This document shows, piece after piece, positions 1-6,492 of a DNA stretch of 7,764 nucleotides. Numbering within the stretch: position 1 is the first letter of the stretch; the number at the start of each line of letters is the position of its first letter. Below the pieces are notes generated by a model that did not search any database, was not told where the DNA came from, and saw only the letters and a list, made by a program, of their open reading frames with translations. The position numbers and the translations under genes are program-made. The DNA comes from Tissierellaceae bacterium (GTDB lineage Bacteria; Bacillota; Clostridia; Tissierellales; Tissierellaceae): the NCBI GenBank assembly GCA_029264075.1, contig JARICQ010000131.1:1-7764 (forward strand), in the 5' to 3' direction.

Positions 1-478
1 TTACATTGTATATTTCTGTAATAGGTCTATCTAACCATCGTATGTATCCCCAAAGAGCTCCAATTGTTATACCTACCACAGCCTCCCATACTCCAACTAT
101 TATACCTATCATCAGAGATGTCCTAGATCCACTCCATATTCTGGACCAAAGATCTTGACCTATAGAGTTGGTTCCAAACCAAAATTCGCTATTTGGCTCT
201 TGGTTTCTAAGTTGCATATTTGTTTCTGGATCTATGGTGATTTCTGTAGGTGACTTTTGATTTGGAAGATATGGCTGGATAAATGTGAATACAAGAATAG
301 CTGCCATAAGTATCATCAAAAATACTGCTACTTTGTTTTTTAAAAATACCTGCCAAGTAGATCTCCAATATGAATAATTTGAATATCCTGCTCGTTTAGC
401 CGCACTTTCATCGTATTCTGCGAATTCAAATAAATTTTCATTTATCCCCTCTTCTAAATTATCTAATGACTTACTCAT
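1..478 (-). CDS. oppC: OppC-like ABC peptide transporter permease, N-terminal part (truncated by left window edge)
   Basis: Inner-membrane permease that would pair with the OppB-like protein to form the channel of a peptide importer. About 159 codons are visible before the window ends. The protein starts MSKSLDNLEE and has an acidic cytoplasmic N-terminal tail. A first membrane span lies at roughly residues 49-68 (VAVFLMILMAAILVF region). An extracytoplasmic stretch then leads into the hallmark FWFGTNSIGQDLWSRI, equivalent to the FGTDxxGRDxxSR motif of OppC/DppC proteins, and a second span follows (SLMIGIIVGVWEAVVGITIG). The start ATG overlaps the oppB stop by one base (TAATG), which implies translational coupling. 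An AGGAAGG-type ribosome site lies inside the end of oppB. The EAA loop lies beyond the edge. Family assignment is firm; the peptide specificity and the opp versus dpp name are inferred. Confidence 0.9.
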   Translation of the reverse strand, partial: MSKSLDNLEEGINENLFEFAEYDESAAKRAGYSNYSYWRSTWQVFLKNKVAVFLMILMAAILVFTFIQPYLPNQKSPTEITIDPETNMQLRNQEPNSEFWFGTNSIGQDLWSRIWSGSRTSLMIGIIVGVWEAVVGITIGALWGYIRWLDRPITEIYNV

Positions 479-1422
479 TATCTGGCACCTTCCTTTTTCT
501 GTAAATTTATACGAGGATCAAATAAGGCCATCAATATATCTCCTAAAAACAAACCTATAATACCTACAGAAGAGTATATGAGGACCAGTGCTTGTACAAG
601 TACATTGTCTTGTCTTTGAATTACATCTACAAGTAGTCCACCCATCCCAGGTATAGAATATAGGGATTCAATAAAGATAGACCCTGCTATAGTGAATAAT
701 ATTGCAGAGGGTAAGTATTGTGCCATTGGAACAAATGCATTTCTAAATACATGTTTTACCATTATATCCTTGCTCTTTAAACCTTTTGCTCTTGCAAGTT
801 TCACATAGTCTTTATTTACTTCATCCACCATATATCTTCTCATCCACATTGCATAGCTCGCTATACCTCCTAATGACATCGATACTGCTGGTAAGATCCA
901 GGTTATTGGCTTGTCTATATCAAATAGGATAGGAAGTTTGAATATATTTGTTAAATACAATTGTATAAATAAAAAATAAACGACAGCGGGTACAGCTCTT
1001 ATAAATACTACATAGGCAGTTCCTATTTTATCTAATACTTTCCCCTTACTTCTAGCCATACCAATTCCAAGACTAACTCCCAGAAAAAGTGATATACCAA
1101 TCGCAGCTAAACCGAAGTATAAGGAATAAGGTATTTTATCTTTTATTATTTCCGTAACTGGAACATTGGGTCTATAAATTCTTGATTCTCCCAAATCTCC
1201 AGATAATAAATCTTTGTAAAAATTCCCTAACTGTATATGTAATGGATCTCTAAGGCCCATATTAGTCAGTACGATTTCTTTCTGCACTTCATCTAACTTC
1301 TCATAGGAATCTCCAAAATATCCTTCTTCAGGCATTAATCTCATGAGAAGGAATACTAATGTTACTATAATAAATAAGGTTCCTATAGACTGCAATAGTC
1401 TTTTAATAGAGTATTTAAACAT
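478..1422 (-). CDS. oppB: OppB-like ABC peptide transporter permease
   Basis: Membrane permease of a peptide/dipeptide/nickel-type ABC importer, 314 residues, close to the usual OppB length of about 306. A first span covers residues 8-28. The expected periplasmic-type segment follows (GLRDP at 56-60, GDLGES at 75-80), then five further hydrophobic stretches. The EAA loop that contacts the ATPase is at about 205-232 (DYVKLARAKG, then VFRNAFVP). SIPGMGGL at 256-263 and the FDPRI ending at 301-305 are typical of OppB/DppB. The start is set by a near-perfect AAAGGAGG at 1429-1436, six bases upstream. The gene sits 21 bp after a small membrane ORF and overlaps oppC by one base, so it belongs to an operon read from oppA. 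Nickel or other substrates cannot be excluded, but the neighbouring peptide enzymes favour peptides. Confidence 0.93.
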   Translation of the reverse strand: MFKYSIKRLLQSIGTLFIIVTLVFLLMRLMPEEGYFGDSYEKLDEVQKEIVLTNMGLRDPLHIQLGNFYKDLLSGDLGESRIYRPNVPVTEIIKDKIPYSLYFGLAAIGISLFLGVSLGIGMARSKGKVLDKIGTAYVVFIRAVPAVVYFLFIQLYLTNIFKLPILFDIDKPITWILPAVSMSLGGIASYAMWMRRYMVDEVNKDYVKLARAKGLKSKDIMVKHVFRNAFVPMAQYLPSAILFTIAGSIFIESLYSIPGMGGLLVDVIQRQDNVLVQALVLIYSSVGIIGLFLGDILMALFDPRINLQKKEGAR

Positions 1423-1443
1423 TTATTTCCTCCTTTTTATCTA

Positions 1444-1572
1444 CTAATTTATAATCCATAATAAAGCTAGTCCAATGGGAATTAACCACCATTGTCTTTT
1501 TATTATTTCCCATTGCAAGGCATAAAAAATTTTATACAATTCTCCTGTTGAATAATTTGAAAAGTCATCCAA
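1444..1572 (-). CDS. Uncharacterised small single-span membrane protein in the opp operon
   Basis: A 42-residue product if it starts at the TTG at 1572 (MDDFSNYSTGELYKIF at the N-terminus), or 45 residues from the ATG at 1581 (MLALDD). The TTG is preferred because AGGGG at 1582-1586 lies nine bases upstream of it but directly abuts the ATG; an in-frame TAG two codons above the ATG blocks anything longer. The N-terminal part looks like an amphipathic helix (GELYKIFYALQWEIIKRQ). A short hydrophobic C-terminal span follows (WWLIPIGLALLWII), ending in Asn and TAG. The KRQ just before the span predicts a cytoplasmic N-terminus. The stop lies 21 bp before oppB, whose ribosome site is in that gap, so the two would be co-translated from the same message. 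No family is recognised. A role as a small accessory subunit of the transporter is only inferred from position. Confidence 0.6.
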   Translation of the reverse strand: MDDFSNYSTGELYKIFYALQWEIIKRQWWLIPIGLALLWIIN

Positions 1573-1601
1573 GGCTAGCATCCCCTAATATTTATTATTA
1601 G

Positions 1602-1638
1602 TCAAGAAAAGGACTACTTTAAAGTAGTCCTTACTTGA
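1602..1638 (-). terminator. Intercistronic terminator-like hairpin after oppA
   Basis: A perfect 24-bp palindrome at 1609-1632 (each half AAGGACTACTTT or its complement) begins 28 bp after the oppA stop. On the minus strand it folds as AAGGACTAC, six-base loop, GTAGTCCTT, and runs into TTTTCTT, a usable U-tract. TCAAG/CTTGA can pair outside it across a small internal loop. Its place between the abundant binding-protein gene and the permease genes suggests partial termination or 3'-end protection, giving more oppA than oppBC message. That role is inferred. Confidence 0.7.
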
Positions 1639-1660
1639 TCTACTTACTTTATTTATTTGT

Positions 1661-3538
1661 TTAATTTGCGTTTTTTAGTGCTTCTTCTCTTTCCTGTTCC
1701 CACTTTTCTAATCCATCTGTATATTCTTCAGTGTTCATTGGTTCATCCATTAATTTTTGACCTTTATATCTTTCTTGTGAAACTCCAAAAGGTGAATATT
1801 GAGATTCAAATGGGTTAAGTCTTGAAGCTGCATATCCTCCACCACCCAGTGAATAAGGGATTACGAAAGCTTCTTCTATTAAAAATGCCTCTGCTTCTGC
1901 AAAAAGTTCATATCGTTTTTCTATATCCATAACTTCTGCCCTTGCATCATTAATTAAGTTTGTATATGTTTTTTCTCCATTATCATCAAGGTATCCTTCT
2001 ACAAACTCTGGGAAGTTGTAAGTTCCACCAGGTTCAAATGGTCCTGTATATGTTTCAGGATCTGCATAGTCTGGACCCCAGTTTGCTTCAAGAAATGCAT
2101 ACTTCCCTGAGCGCCTAACTTCTGATAGGAAGTTTGTAGGTGGTTTTGGGTCTATTTGGATATCTATATAGTCAGCTCCAAGTAGGTTTTCCATCTGTTG
2201 CTCTATTACTTGAACCCTGTTTGCCCATTCGCTTCCACCTGAGTTATATGGCATATATACTATAACTGGGAATGTAACTTCGCCCTCTAACTCTTCCATT
2301 GCCTTTTGCTTGTATTCAAGTGCCAATTCTTCATCAAAGGACTCTGTATCAGCAAATTCTTTTAAATTTCCAATTTGTGTATAGTCTAATCCATCTAAGT
2401 CAACAAAGTTCTTTGGAGTAATTGTAGTTGACAGTTTTTTCTCTGGATTATATGGTTCTGCCGTAAGCATTGCAGATACTCTATCTAATCCATGGAATAT
2501 AGATTTACGGAAGTTTTTATTGTTTACTGCTTTTTTCCAGTTTTCTGGCTCAAATTCTTCATCAAACTGTGGATCAAAGTTTAGTGCATAAAAATAAGTG
2601 TAAAATCCAGTCCTATTTGGCCTTACCATCTCTTTTTTATCAGGATCTTCCATCCACTGGTCTATTATATCTGAAGAGATATCAGCATAGTCAATTTCTC
2701 CTCTTACAAACAATTCTGGTGCCAAAGTTGCTGATTCTTTATTATATTTTTGAGTTATCTTTGTTATATGAATATTTTCTTTATCCCAATAATCTTCATT
2801 TTTAACTAGTACTCTTCTAGTCTGTGGTTCAAATGTCTCCATTAAATAGGCACCATTGTAAAGTAGGTTTTGATTATCAGTACCAAATCTATCTCCTTTT
2901 TCCTCTAAAAATGCTCCATTTACTGGGAAAAATGATACATAAGATAACATAGATTCAAAGTATGGTGTCGGTTGCTTTAATCTGTACTCAAGTGTATAGT
3001 CATCAACCGCTTTTACACCAACTTCTGCAAAGTCAGTTATCTCTCCATTGTAATATTCTTCTGCATTTTCTATTACACTGTATAATATATTTGCACTACT
3101 TGATTCATTTGCACTATCTAATATATAGCTAGCTGAATCTACAAAGTCTTGGGCTACAGTTTCTGCATATTCTTCACCTTCATGAGTAACCCATTTCACT
3201 CCTTCTCTAATTTTAAATGTCCATGTTAAACCATCTTCTGATTGTTCCCATTCGGTTGAAAGTGCAGGTTGTACTACACCGTATTTGTCATAGTCAAGTA
3301 AGGAATCGACCATATTTGCAGCTAGTGCAAATTCATTTGTAGTTGTTGTAACTAAGTAATTTAGCGTAGTTATTTCTCCTGAATACACTATATTATATTC
3401 TTGCGTTACTTGCTCAACTGTAGCATCTTCTCCATCGCTTCCTGTATCATCTCCTGCAGGTGCCTCATCCTGTGTGCATCCTACAAGCATTGTCAACATC
3501 ATTGCCATTACAACTAATAGTGCTAAAAACCTTTTCAT
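1661..3538 (-). CDS. oppA: Oligopeptide ABC transporter substrate-binding lipoprotein (OppA-like, SBP_bac_5 family)
   Basis: Extracellular, lipid-anchored receptor that captures peptides and delivers them to the OppBC permease. It has 625 residues from the chosen start. The signal peptide is MKRFLALLVVMAMMLTMLVGC, split here as MKRF plus a hydrophobic core; the lipobox is LVGC with the lipidated Cys at residue 21, followed by an acidic Asp/Glu/Gly linker. Family features include WTFKIREGVKW near the N-terminal third and WGPDYADPETY in the C-terminal half, a segment common in OppA-type proteins. The frame is open for 15 codons upstream to an ATG at 3583. The 3538 ATG is preferred because AAAGGGGG at 3547-3554 sits eight bases ahead and the signal peptide begins there. 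At over 600 residues it is somewhat longer than E. coli OppA. Exact peptide preference cannot be read from sequence; the neighbouring epimerase and D-Ala-D-Ala peptidase suggest cell-wall peptides. Confidence 0.93.
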   Translation of the reverse strand: MKRFLALLVVMAMMLTMLVGCTQDEAPAGDDTGSDGEDATVEQVTQEYNIVYSGEITTLNYLVTTTTNEFALAANMVDSLLDYDKYGVVQPALSTEWEQSEDGLTWTFKIREGVKWVTHEGEEYAETVAQDFVDSASYILDSANESSSANILYSVIENAEEYYNGEITDFAEVGVKAVDDYTLEYRLKQPTPYFESMLSYVSFFPVNGAFLEEKGDRFGTDNQNLLYNGAYLMETFEPQTRRVLVKNEDYWDKENIHITKITQKYNKESATLAPELFVRGEIDYADISSDIIDQWMEDPDKKEMVRPNRTGFYTYFYALNFDPQFDEEFEPENWKKAVNNKNFRKSIFHGLDRVSAMLTAEPYNPEKKLSTTITPKNFVDLDGLDYTQIGNLKEFADTESFDEELALEYKQKAMEELEGEVTFPVIVYMPYNSGGSEWANRVQVIEQQMENLLGADYIDIQIDPKPPTNFLSEVRRSGKYAFLEANWGPDYADPETYTGPFEPGGTYNFPEFVEGYLDDNGEKTYTNLINDARAEVMDIEKRYELFAEAEAFLIEEAFVIPYSLGGGGYAASRLNPFESQYSPFGVSQERYKGQKLMDEPMNTEEYTDGLEKWEQEREEALKNAN

Positions 3539-3546
3539 CTTTTTGT

Positions 3547-3554
3547 CCCCCTTT
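3547..3554 (-). promoter_or_regulatory. Ribosome binding site that fixes the oppA start
   Basis: AAAGGGGG lies eight bases upstream of the ATG at 3538. No comparable site precedes the upstream in-frame ATG at 3583. This places translation at the start of the lipoprotein signal peptide. Confidence 0.8.
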
Positions 3555-3574
3555 ATTTTTGAAAACAATGTAAA

Positions 3575-3604
3575 ATAATACAAAATAAATTAATAATTAA
3601 TAAA
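3575..3604 (-). promoter_or_regulatory. Weak candidate promoter for oppA
   Basis: On the minus strand, TTTATT (3599-3604) and TATTAT (3575-3580) are separated by 18 bases. This would give a leader of about 30 nt carrying the AAAGGGGG site. The -10 is good but the -35 matches consensus poorly, and the 181-bp gap is so AT-rich that chance matches are likely. oppA may instead be read mainly from the epimerase promoter. Confidence 0.25.
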
Positions 3605-3667
3605 TTGCTCATTTATATATTCTTAATATCAACCCCTTTTCTATAAAAACATCTACTTCCTAAATTC

Positions 3668-3691
3668 TAGATTGAATATATATTCAATCTA
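3668..3691 (-). repeat. Perfect 24-bp AT-rich palindrome between the epimerase gene and oppA
   Basis: The half-site TAGATTGAATAT is followed directly by its exact reverse complement. It lies 28 bp after the epimerase stop and about 64 bp above the weak oppA promoter candidate. The following minus-strand sequence (GAATTTAGG) has no U-tract, so it is not a standard terminator. A dimeric-regulator operator or an RNA processing hairpin are the alternatives. The regulator is not identifiable from sequence. Confidence 0.55.
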
Positions 3692-3719
3692 TTAATATAA
3701 TTAGCTAAGATTTAATCTA

Positions 3720-4805
3720 CTAAAACTTTACATTGTTAATCTTTTTAAATCCTAATCCTGCCGATTGATTTAAATGGATAATTGAATCCTCAAATATAGG
3801 ACCACCATCTATTGGATCTTCCTTACAAAGCCCTGGTCCATCTAGATCTACTTTTGTAATTATACTTTTAGATGCTGCCAAGTGAACTGCTGCACTTACG
3901 CTTAGCTTACTCTCAAGCATACATCCTATCATACACTCTACTTCATATATTTCAGCCAGTGCGCATATCTTTAAAGCATTGTGTATGCCACCCGTTTTCA
4001 TCAATTTTATATTGACAAGATCTGCTGCGCGATTTTGAATTATTTCAGCCGCATCTCTAGGAGAAAAAACACTTTCATCTGCTAATATGGGTATACTTAC
4101 ATTGTCTGTTACGTATTTCAATCCCTTTAAGTCATGAGCATTCACAGGCTGCTCTACTAATTCTATATCGAACCCCTTGTCTTCCATCTCTCTCAAGAGA
4201 AGAACAGCTTCTTTTGGTGACCAACCTTGATTTGCATCTAGTCTAAGTTCTATATCGTATCCCACGGCATCTCTTATAGATTGAATTCTCTTCATATCCA
4301 TCTTAGAGTCCATGCCAACTTTTATCTTTAGAGTCTCAAAGCCTCTATTAACTGCATCAATACTATCTTGGGCCATTTCATCAGGTGAATTTACACTTAT
4401 TGTCAGATCTGTCACTATCTTATCTTTATATCCACCAAGTAATTTATATAGAGGTGAATCATTCATCTGAGCAAATAAATCGTATATAGCTATATCAACT
4501 GCTGCTTTAGCACTTGTATTCTTAACTATAGAGTTATCTATTCTCTTCATTATTTCTTCAATATTTGATATTTCAATCCCTATCAGCTTGGGTCTTATGT
4601 ATTCTTCTATTGCACAACGTATGGATCCTAAAGTATCTCCAGTGATGACTGCCGTAGGAGCAGCCTCTCCGTATCCTATATGACCAGTATCGCTAGTTAT
4701 CCTAACTACTATATCTCTTATACCGTTTACAGTTCTAAGGGCTGTTTTAAATGGTTTTCTAAGTGCTAGCTCAATGATACCAACTTCTATTTCTTTTATT
4801 TTCAT
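3720..4805 (-). CDS. ykfB: L-Ala-D/L-Glu (dipeptide) epimerase, enolase superfamily
   Basis: Cytoplasmic Mg-dependent enzyme of the muconate-lactonizing subgroup. The expected reaction is epimerisation of L-Ala-D-Glu, from peptidoglycan peptides, to L-Ala-L-Glu. It has 361 residues, matching the family. Catalytic lysines sit in LKIKVG (K160, K162) and NIKLMK (K267). Metal ligands are D190 (RLDANQGW), E218 (ELVEQP) and D243 (LADESVF). The DLD at 320-322, before GPG, matches the DxD that binds the dipeptide amino group. FKTALRTV carries R24, the position that contacts the Glu side chain in the B. subtilis enzyme, which favours Ala-Glu over other dipeptides. The frame is open to an ATG at 4871, but the 4805 start follows GGGGGTGG by seven bases and matches the family N-terminus. 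The gene sits between a D-Ala-D-Ala dipeptidase and oppA and has its own strong promoter. Another acidic dipeptide specificity remains possible. Confidence 0.9.
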   Translation of the reverse strand: MKIKEIEVGIIELALRKPFKTALRTVNGIRDIVVRITSDTGHIGYGEAAPTAVITGDTLGSIRCAIEEYIRPKLIGIEISNIEEIMKRIDNSIVKNTSAKAAVDIAIYDLFAQMNDSPLYKLLGGYKDKIVTDLTISVNSPDEMAQDSIDAVNRGFETLKIKVGMDSKMDMKRIQSIRDAVGYDIELRLDANQGWSPKEAVLLLREMEDKGFDIELVEQPVNAHDLKGLKYVTDNVSIPILADESVFSPRDAAEIIQNRAADLVNIKLMKTGGIHNALKICALAEIYEVECMIGCMLESKLSVSAAVHLAASKSIITKVDLDGPGLCKEDPIDGGPIFEDSIIHLNQSAGLGFKKINNVKF

Positions 4806-4812
4806 CTCTTTT

Positions 4813-4820
4813 CCACCCCC
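4813..4820 (-). promoter_or_regulatory. Ribosome binding site that fixes the epimerase start
   Basis: GGGGGTGG lies seven bases upstream of the ATG at 4805. The upstream in-frame ATG at 4871 has no purine-rich site and lies within the spacer of the predicted promoter (immediately after the -35), so it would not be transcribed from that promoter. Confidence 0.75.
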
Positions 4821-4848
4821 AATCCTATATTCATGATTGCTAGTGATT

Positions 4849-4877
4849 ATTATACTATTTAATCTTCTCATTGTAAA
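4849..4877 (-). promoter_or_regulatory. Sigma-A-type promoter for the epimerase (and probably opp) genes
   Basis: On the minus strand, TTTACA (4872-4877) and a perfect TATAAT (4849-4854) are separated by exactly 17 bases. Transcription would begin near 4842 and give a leader of about 37 nt ending in the GGGGGTGG ribosome site. It lies in the 105-bp gap after the dipeptidase gene and can drive the epimerase and, by read-through, oppA and the permeases. Confidence 0.75.
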
Positions 4878-4910
4878 GTAATAAAGCGAGCAAATGGCTC
4901 AAGCACTAGT

Positions 4911-5540
4911 CTATCTTAAAAAATCTGTCAATGGTATGTCTAGGTATGGGCTAGGTTCTTGTACCCCATCTACATAGTGCCACCATTCCTTTTCATGTAT
5001 TCTAAAACCCAATCCCAACATTACATCCATGAGATAGTCTATATTCTTTTTTGCTTCTTTTGTCATATTTTCACCTCTTGGATTGGCTTTTTCTGTAAAG
5101 TCATCAAATTCACTTGGCATTTCTAATTCCTCACCATCTCTATCTACCAAGGTTATATCTACTGCCATTCCATTATTGTGCCTGGGTTTAAATCCTGAAC
5201 TAATGGCTTTTTTTGGTGGTTTTGCGACAAATGGACTGCCTGGAAATAGCTCATATAGTTTTTTCTGAACATTTAGGGGCCTATAGGCATCCCAAACTTT
5301 TATTGTATATCCCTTTTTCTTAACTATTTCATGAGCTCTTACAAGTTTTTCTCCAGTTTCATGCCTTATTGCACAAACTGGGATTGGATACAATGCTCTT
5401 TCAAAAAAGTTATCACTTGTAGCATATTTTAAATCTATTATAAAAGATGGGTCTAAATCCTCTAAAAGAACTAAGCCCTCTATAGAATATATAACTTTGC
5501 CACTTTTTGTCCTTATATTCTCAATATTATATTTTGTCAT
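4911..5540 (-). CDS. ddpX: D-alanyl-D-alanine dipeptidase, VanX/DdpX family (peptidase M15D)
   Basis: Zinc dipeptidase expected to hydrolyse D-Ala-D-Ala to two D-Ala in the cytoplasm. It has 209 residues, about the family size of roughly 200, and no signal peptide. The zinc site is H121 and D128 in RHNNGMAVDITL plus H188 in EWWHY, with E185 in the same motif as the catalytic base. R87 in VWDAYRP corresponds to the transition-state-stabilising Arg of VanX. DLKYATSDNF at 36-45 is the conserved N-terminal block. AAGGGGG at 5546-5552 sets the start, and a strong promoter lies just upstream. There are no vanH/vanA ligase genes beside it. The neighbours are a murein-peptide epimerase and a peptide importer, so peptidoglycan peptide use is more likely than glycopeptide resistance. 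The substrate is inferred from conserved residues; some family members are of uncertain specificity. Confidence 0.9.
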   Translation of the reverse strand: MTKYNIENIRTKSGKVIYSIEGLVLLEDLDPSFIIDLKYATSDNFFERALYPIPVCAIRHETGEKLVRAHEIVKKKGYTIKVWDAYRPLNVQKKLYELFPGSPFVAKPPKKAISSGFKPRHNNGMAVDITLVDRDGEELEMPSEFDDFTEKANPRGENMTKEAKKNIDYLMDVMLGLGFRIHEKEWWHYVDGVQEPSPYLDIPLTDFLR

Positions 5541-5556
5541 TTTAGCCCCCTTGGAG

Positions 5557-5571
5557 TATTTTTTGAAAATT
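5557..5571 (-). promoter_or_regulatory. CodY-box-like sequence in the dipeptidase leader
   Basis: The minus strand reads AATTTTCAAAAAATA, 13 of 15 matches to the CodY consensus AATTTTCWGAAAATT. It lies just downstream of the predicted start site of the dipeptidase transcript and upstream of its ribosome site, where a bound repressor could block elongation. In such AT-rich DNA a match of this quality can arise by chance. Confidence 0.3.
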
Positions 5572-5587
5572 GAAACTTACTTAACCT

Positions 5588-5615
5588 ATTATATCATTTT
5601 AAAGAAGATTTTCAA
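5588..5615 (-). promoter_or_regulatory. Sigma-A-type promoter with extended -10 for the dipeptidase gene
   Basis: On the minus strand, TTGAAA (5610-5615) and a perfect TATAAT (5588-5593) are separated by 16 bases. A TG one base upstream of the hexamer forms an extended -10 (TGATATAAT). Initiation near 5581 gives a leader of about 40 nt. Confidence 0.75.
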
Positions 5616-5659
5616 ACAAATAGCTGCTTTAATAGAAACTATATCTATAAATATATTTT

Positions 5660-5688
5660 TCAAGTAAGACTTGAGGGAGGTAATCCCT
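5660..5688. repeat. Two adjacent small hairpins downstream of the CblS-like gene
   Basis: TCAAGT/ACTTGA (three-base loop, 5660-5674) abuts AGGGA/TCCCT (five-base loop, 5674-5688). On the minus strand they are followed by an A-run, so they do not form a standard terminator for the kinase gene. On the plus strand the second is followed by a short T-run but no plus-strand gene precedes it. They may be 3'-end structures. No better terminator is visible in this 184-bp gap. Confidence 0.3.
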
Positions 5689-5724
5689 TTTAAAATGATT
5701 GATCAACTATCTTCAATTTACAAA

Positions 5725-6471
5725 TCAATCTATAAATTTTGCTATTTTATTTACAGCTAATATTGATTCTTTTTCAAGCAATTCATACTTATCTTCCTCT
5801 ATAGATACAATCAAACAAGTTGAAGGTCCACCAGATTTTTTTATATCTAAAGAAATGTTTTTTTCTAATACAAAATCTAAATTATTCCATTTAGCCATTT
5901 CCTTTAGTTCATATAGAATCCCTTTAGAGCCCACAGGAAGTATCTCTCCTATATAGGTTTTTTCTCTTAGGTCCATAAGTTTAGATATATCCATCACTTC
6001 TTCTATATTTTCCAACACTTCATCTCCCACTTTTGGGCTTCCTATTGCTACTCCTATCATGCCTGATGATGTCTGTGGTTTTTTCCAATCTTTTTTATCT
6101 ATTATTCCTATTGCAGTGATACCTAGACCAGTAACAGAAACTGGGAAATTCTCTTCAGTGCTTCCTGTAATTACCTTTTCATCATCTAGATTTAGAGCTT
6201 TAAGTGCCTTTTTTATGCCTTCTATTATTCTGCTACCAGTGTCATCCATCTCAACACTTAATGTATTTATTAATAAAGAAGGATCAGCTCCAAATGCTAT
6301 TATCTCCATTAAAGCTACCTGTGCTCCAAAATATCCCACAATTTCTGGGCTAGTTTTGATTATATCATTTTCTTTTTCCCCTATTCCACCACTTGAATCA
6401 CATGAAATTACAAGCCTTTGATCTTCATTTATATCTATTAAACTTAAGTCTCTGTATTTTTCTATTAGCAT
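5725..6471 (-). CDS. cblS: PurM/ThiL-like ATP-dependent kinase, probable alpha-ribazole kinase CblS
   Basis: AIR-synthase-related (PurM/ThiL/SelD superfamily) protein of 248 residues. Predicted reaction: alpha-ribazole plus ATP gives alpha-ribazole phosphate, the lower-ligand precursor used late in cobalamin synthesis. The N-terminal half carries ISCDSSGGIGEKENDI (22-37), corresponding to the nucleotide/metal-binding acidic-glycine segment, and GADPSLLINTLSVEMD (61-76). GSTEENFPVSVTGLGITAIG (103-122) closes the first domain. SGGPST (233-238) lies in the C-terminal PurM-like domain. The frame allows an ATG at 6483, but GGGTGA at 6476-6481 serves the ATG at 6471, so that start is chosen. The gene lies 48 bp after an ECF S component of the CblT type, and this pairing drives the specific call. 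The superfamily is clear; the substrate rests on context, and ThiL-like or other PurM-fold activities are alternatives. Confidence 0.72.
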   Translation of the reverse strand: MLIEKYRDLSLIDINEDQRLVISCDSSGGIGEKENDIIKTSPEIVGYFGAQVALMEIIAFGADPSLLINTLSVEMDDTGSRIIEGIKKALKALNLDDEKVITGSTEENFPVSVTGLGITAIGIIDKKDWKKPQTSSGMIGVAIGSPKVGDEVLENIEEVMDISKLMDLREKTYIGEILPVGSKGILYELKEMAKWNNLDFVLEKNISLDIKKSGGPSTCLIVSIEEDKYELLEKESILAVNKIAKFID

Positions 6472-6492
6472 TAAATCACCCATTAAAGTATT

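Noticed and set aside
2569..2805. Plus-strand open frame of 78 codons inside oppA
   Set aside because: It is fully antisense to a well-supported lipoprotein gene and has no recognisable domain or ribosome site.
3553..3612. 19-residue minus-strand open frame ahead of oppA, a possible leader peptide
   Set aside because: There is no ribosome site at usable spacing, it overlaps the oppA ribosome site, and its composition is that of random AT-rich DNA.
4840..4909. CTAGTG/CACTAG inverted pair flanking the epimerase promoter
   Set aside because: It has six-base arms about 55 bp apart with no further symmetry, easily explained by chance.
5083..5268. Plus-strand open frame of 61 codons inside the dipeptidase gene
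   Set aside because: It is antisense to conserved zinc-site codons of the M15D gene, a shadow of the real frame.
4911..5540. Glycopeptide-resistance (van) cluster suggested by the VanX-like gene
   Set aside because: No VanH dehydrogenase, D-Ala-D-Lac ligase or VanRS genes are adjacent; the neighbours are peptide uptake and epimerase genes.
5699..6421. Two plus-strand open frames opposite the CblS-like gene (5699-5956 and 6059-6421)
   Set aside because: They lie opposite a conserved PurM-like protein, with composition typical of antisense frames and no supporting start signals.
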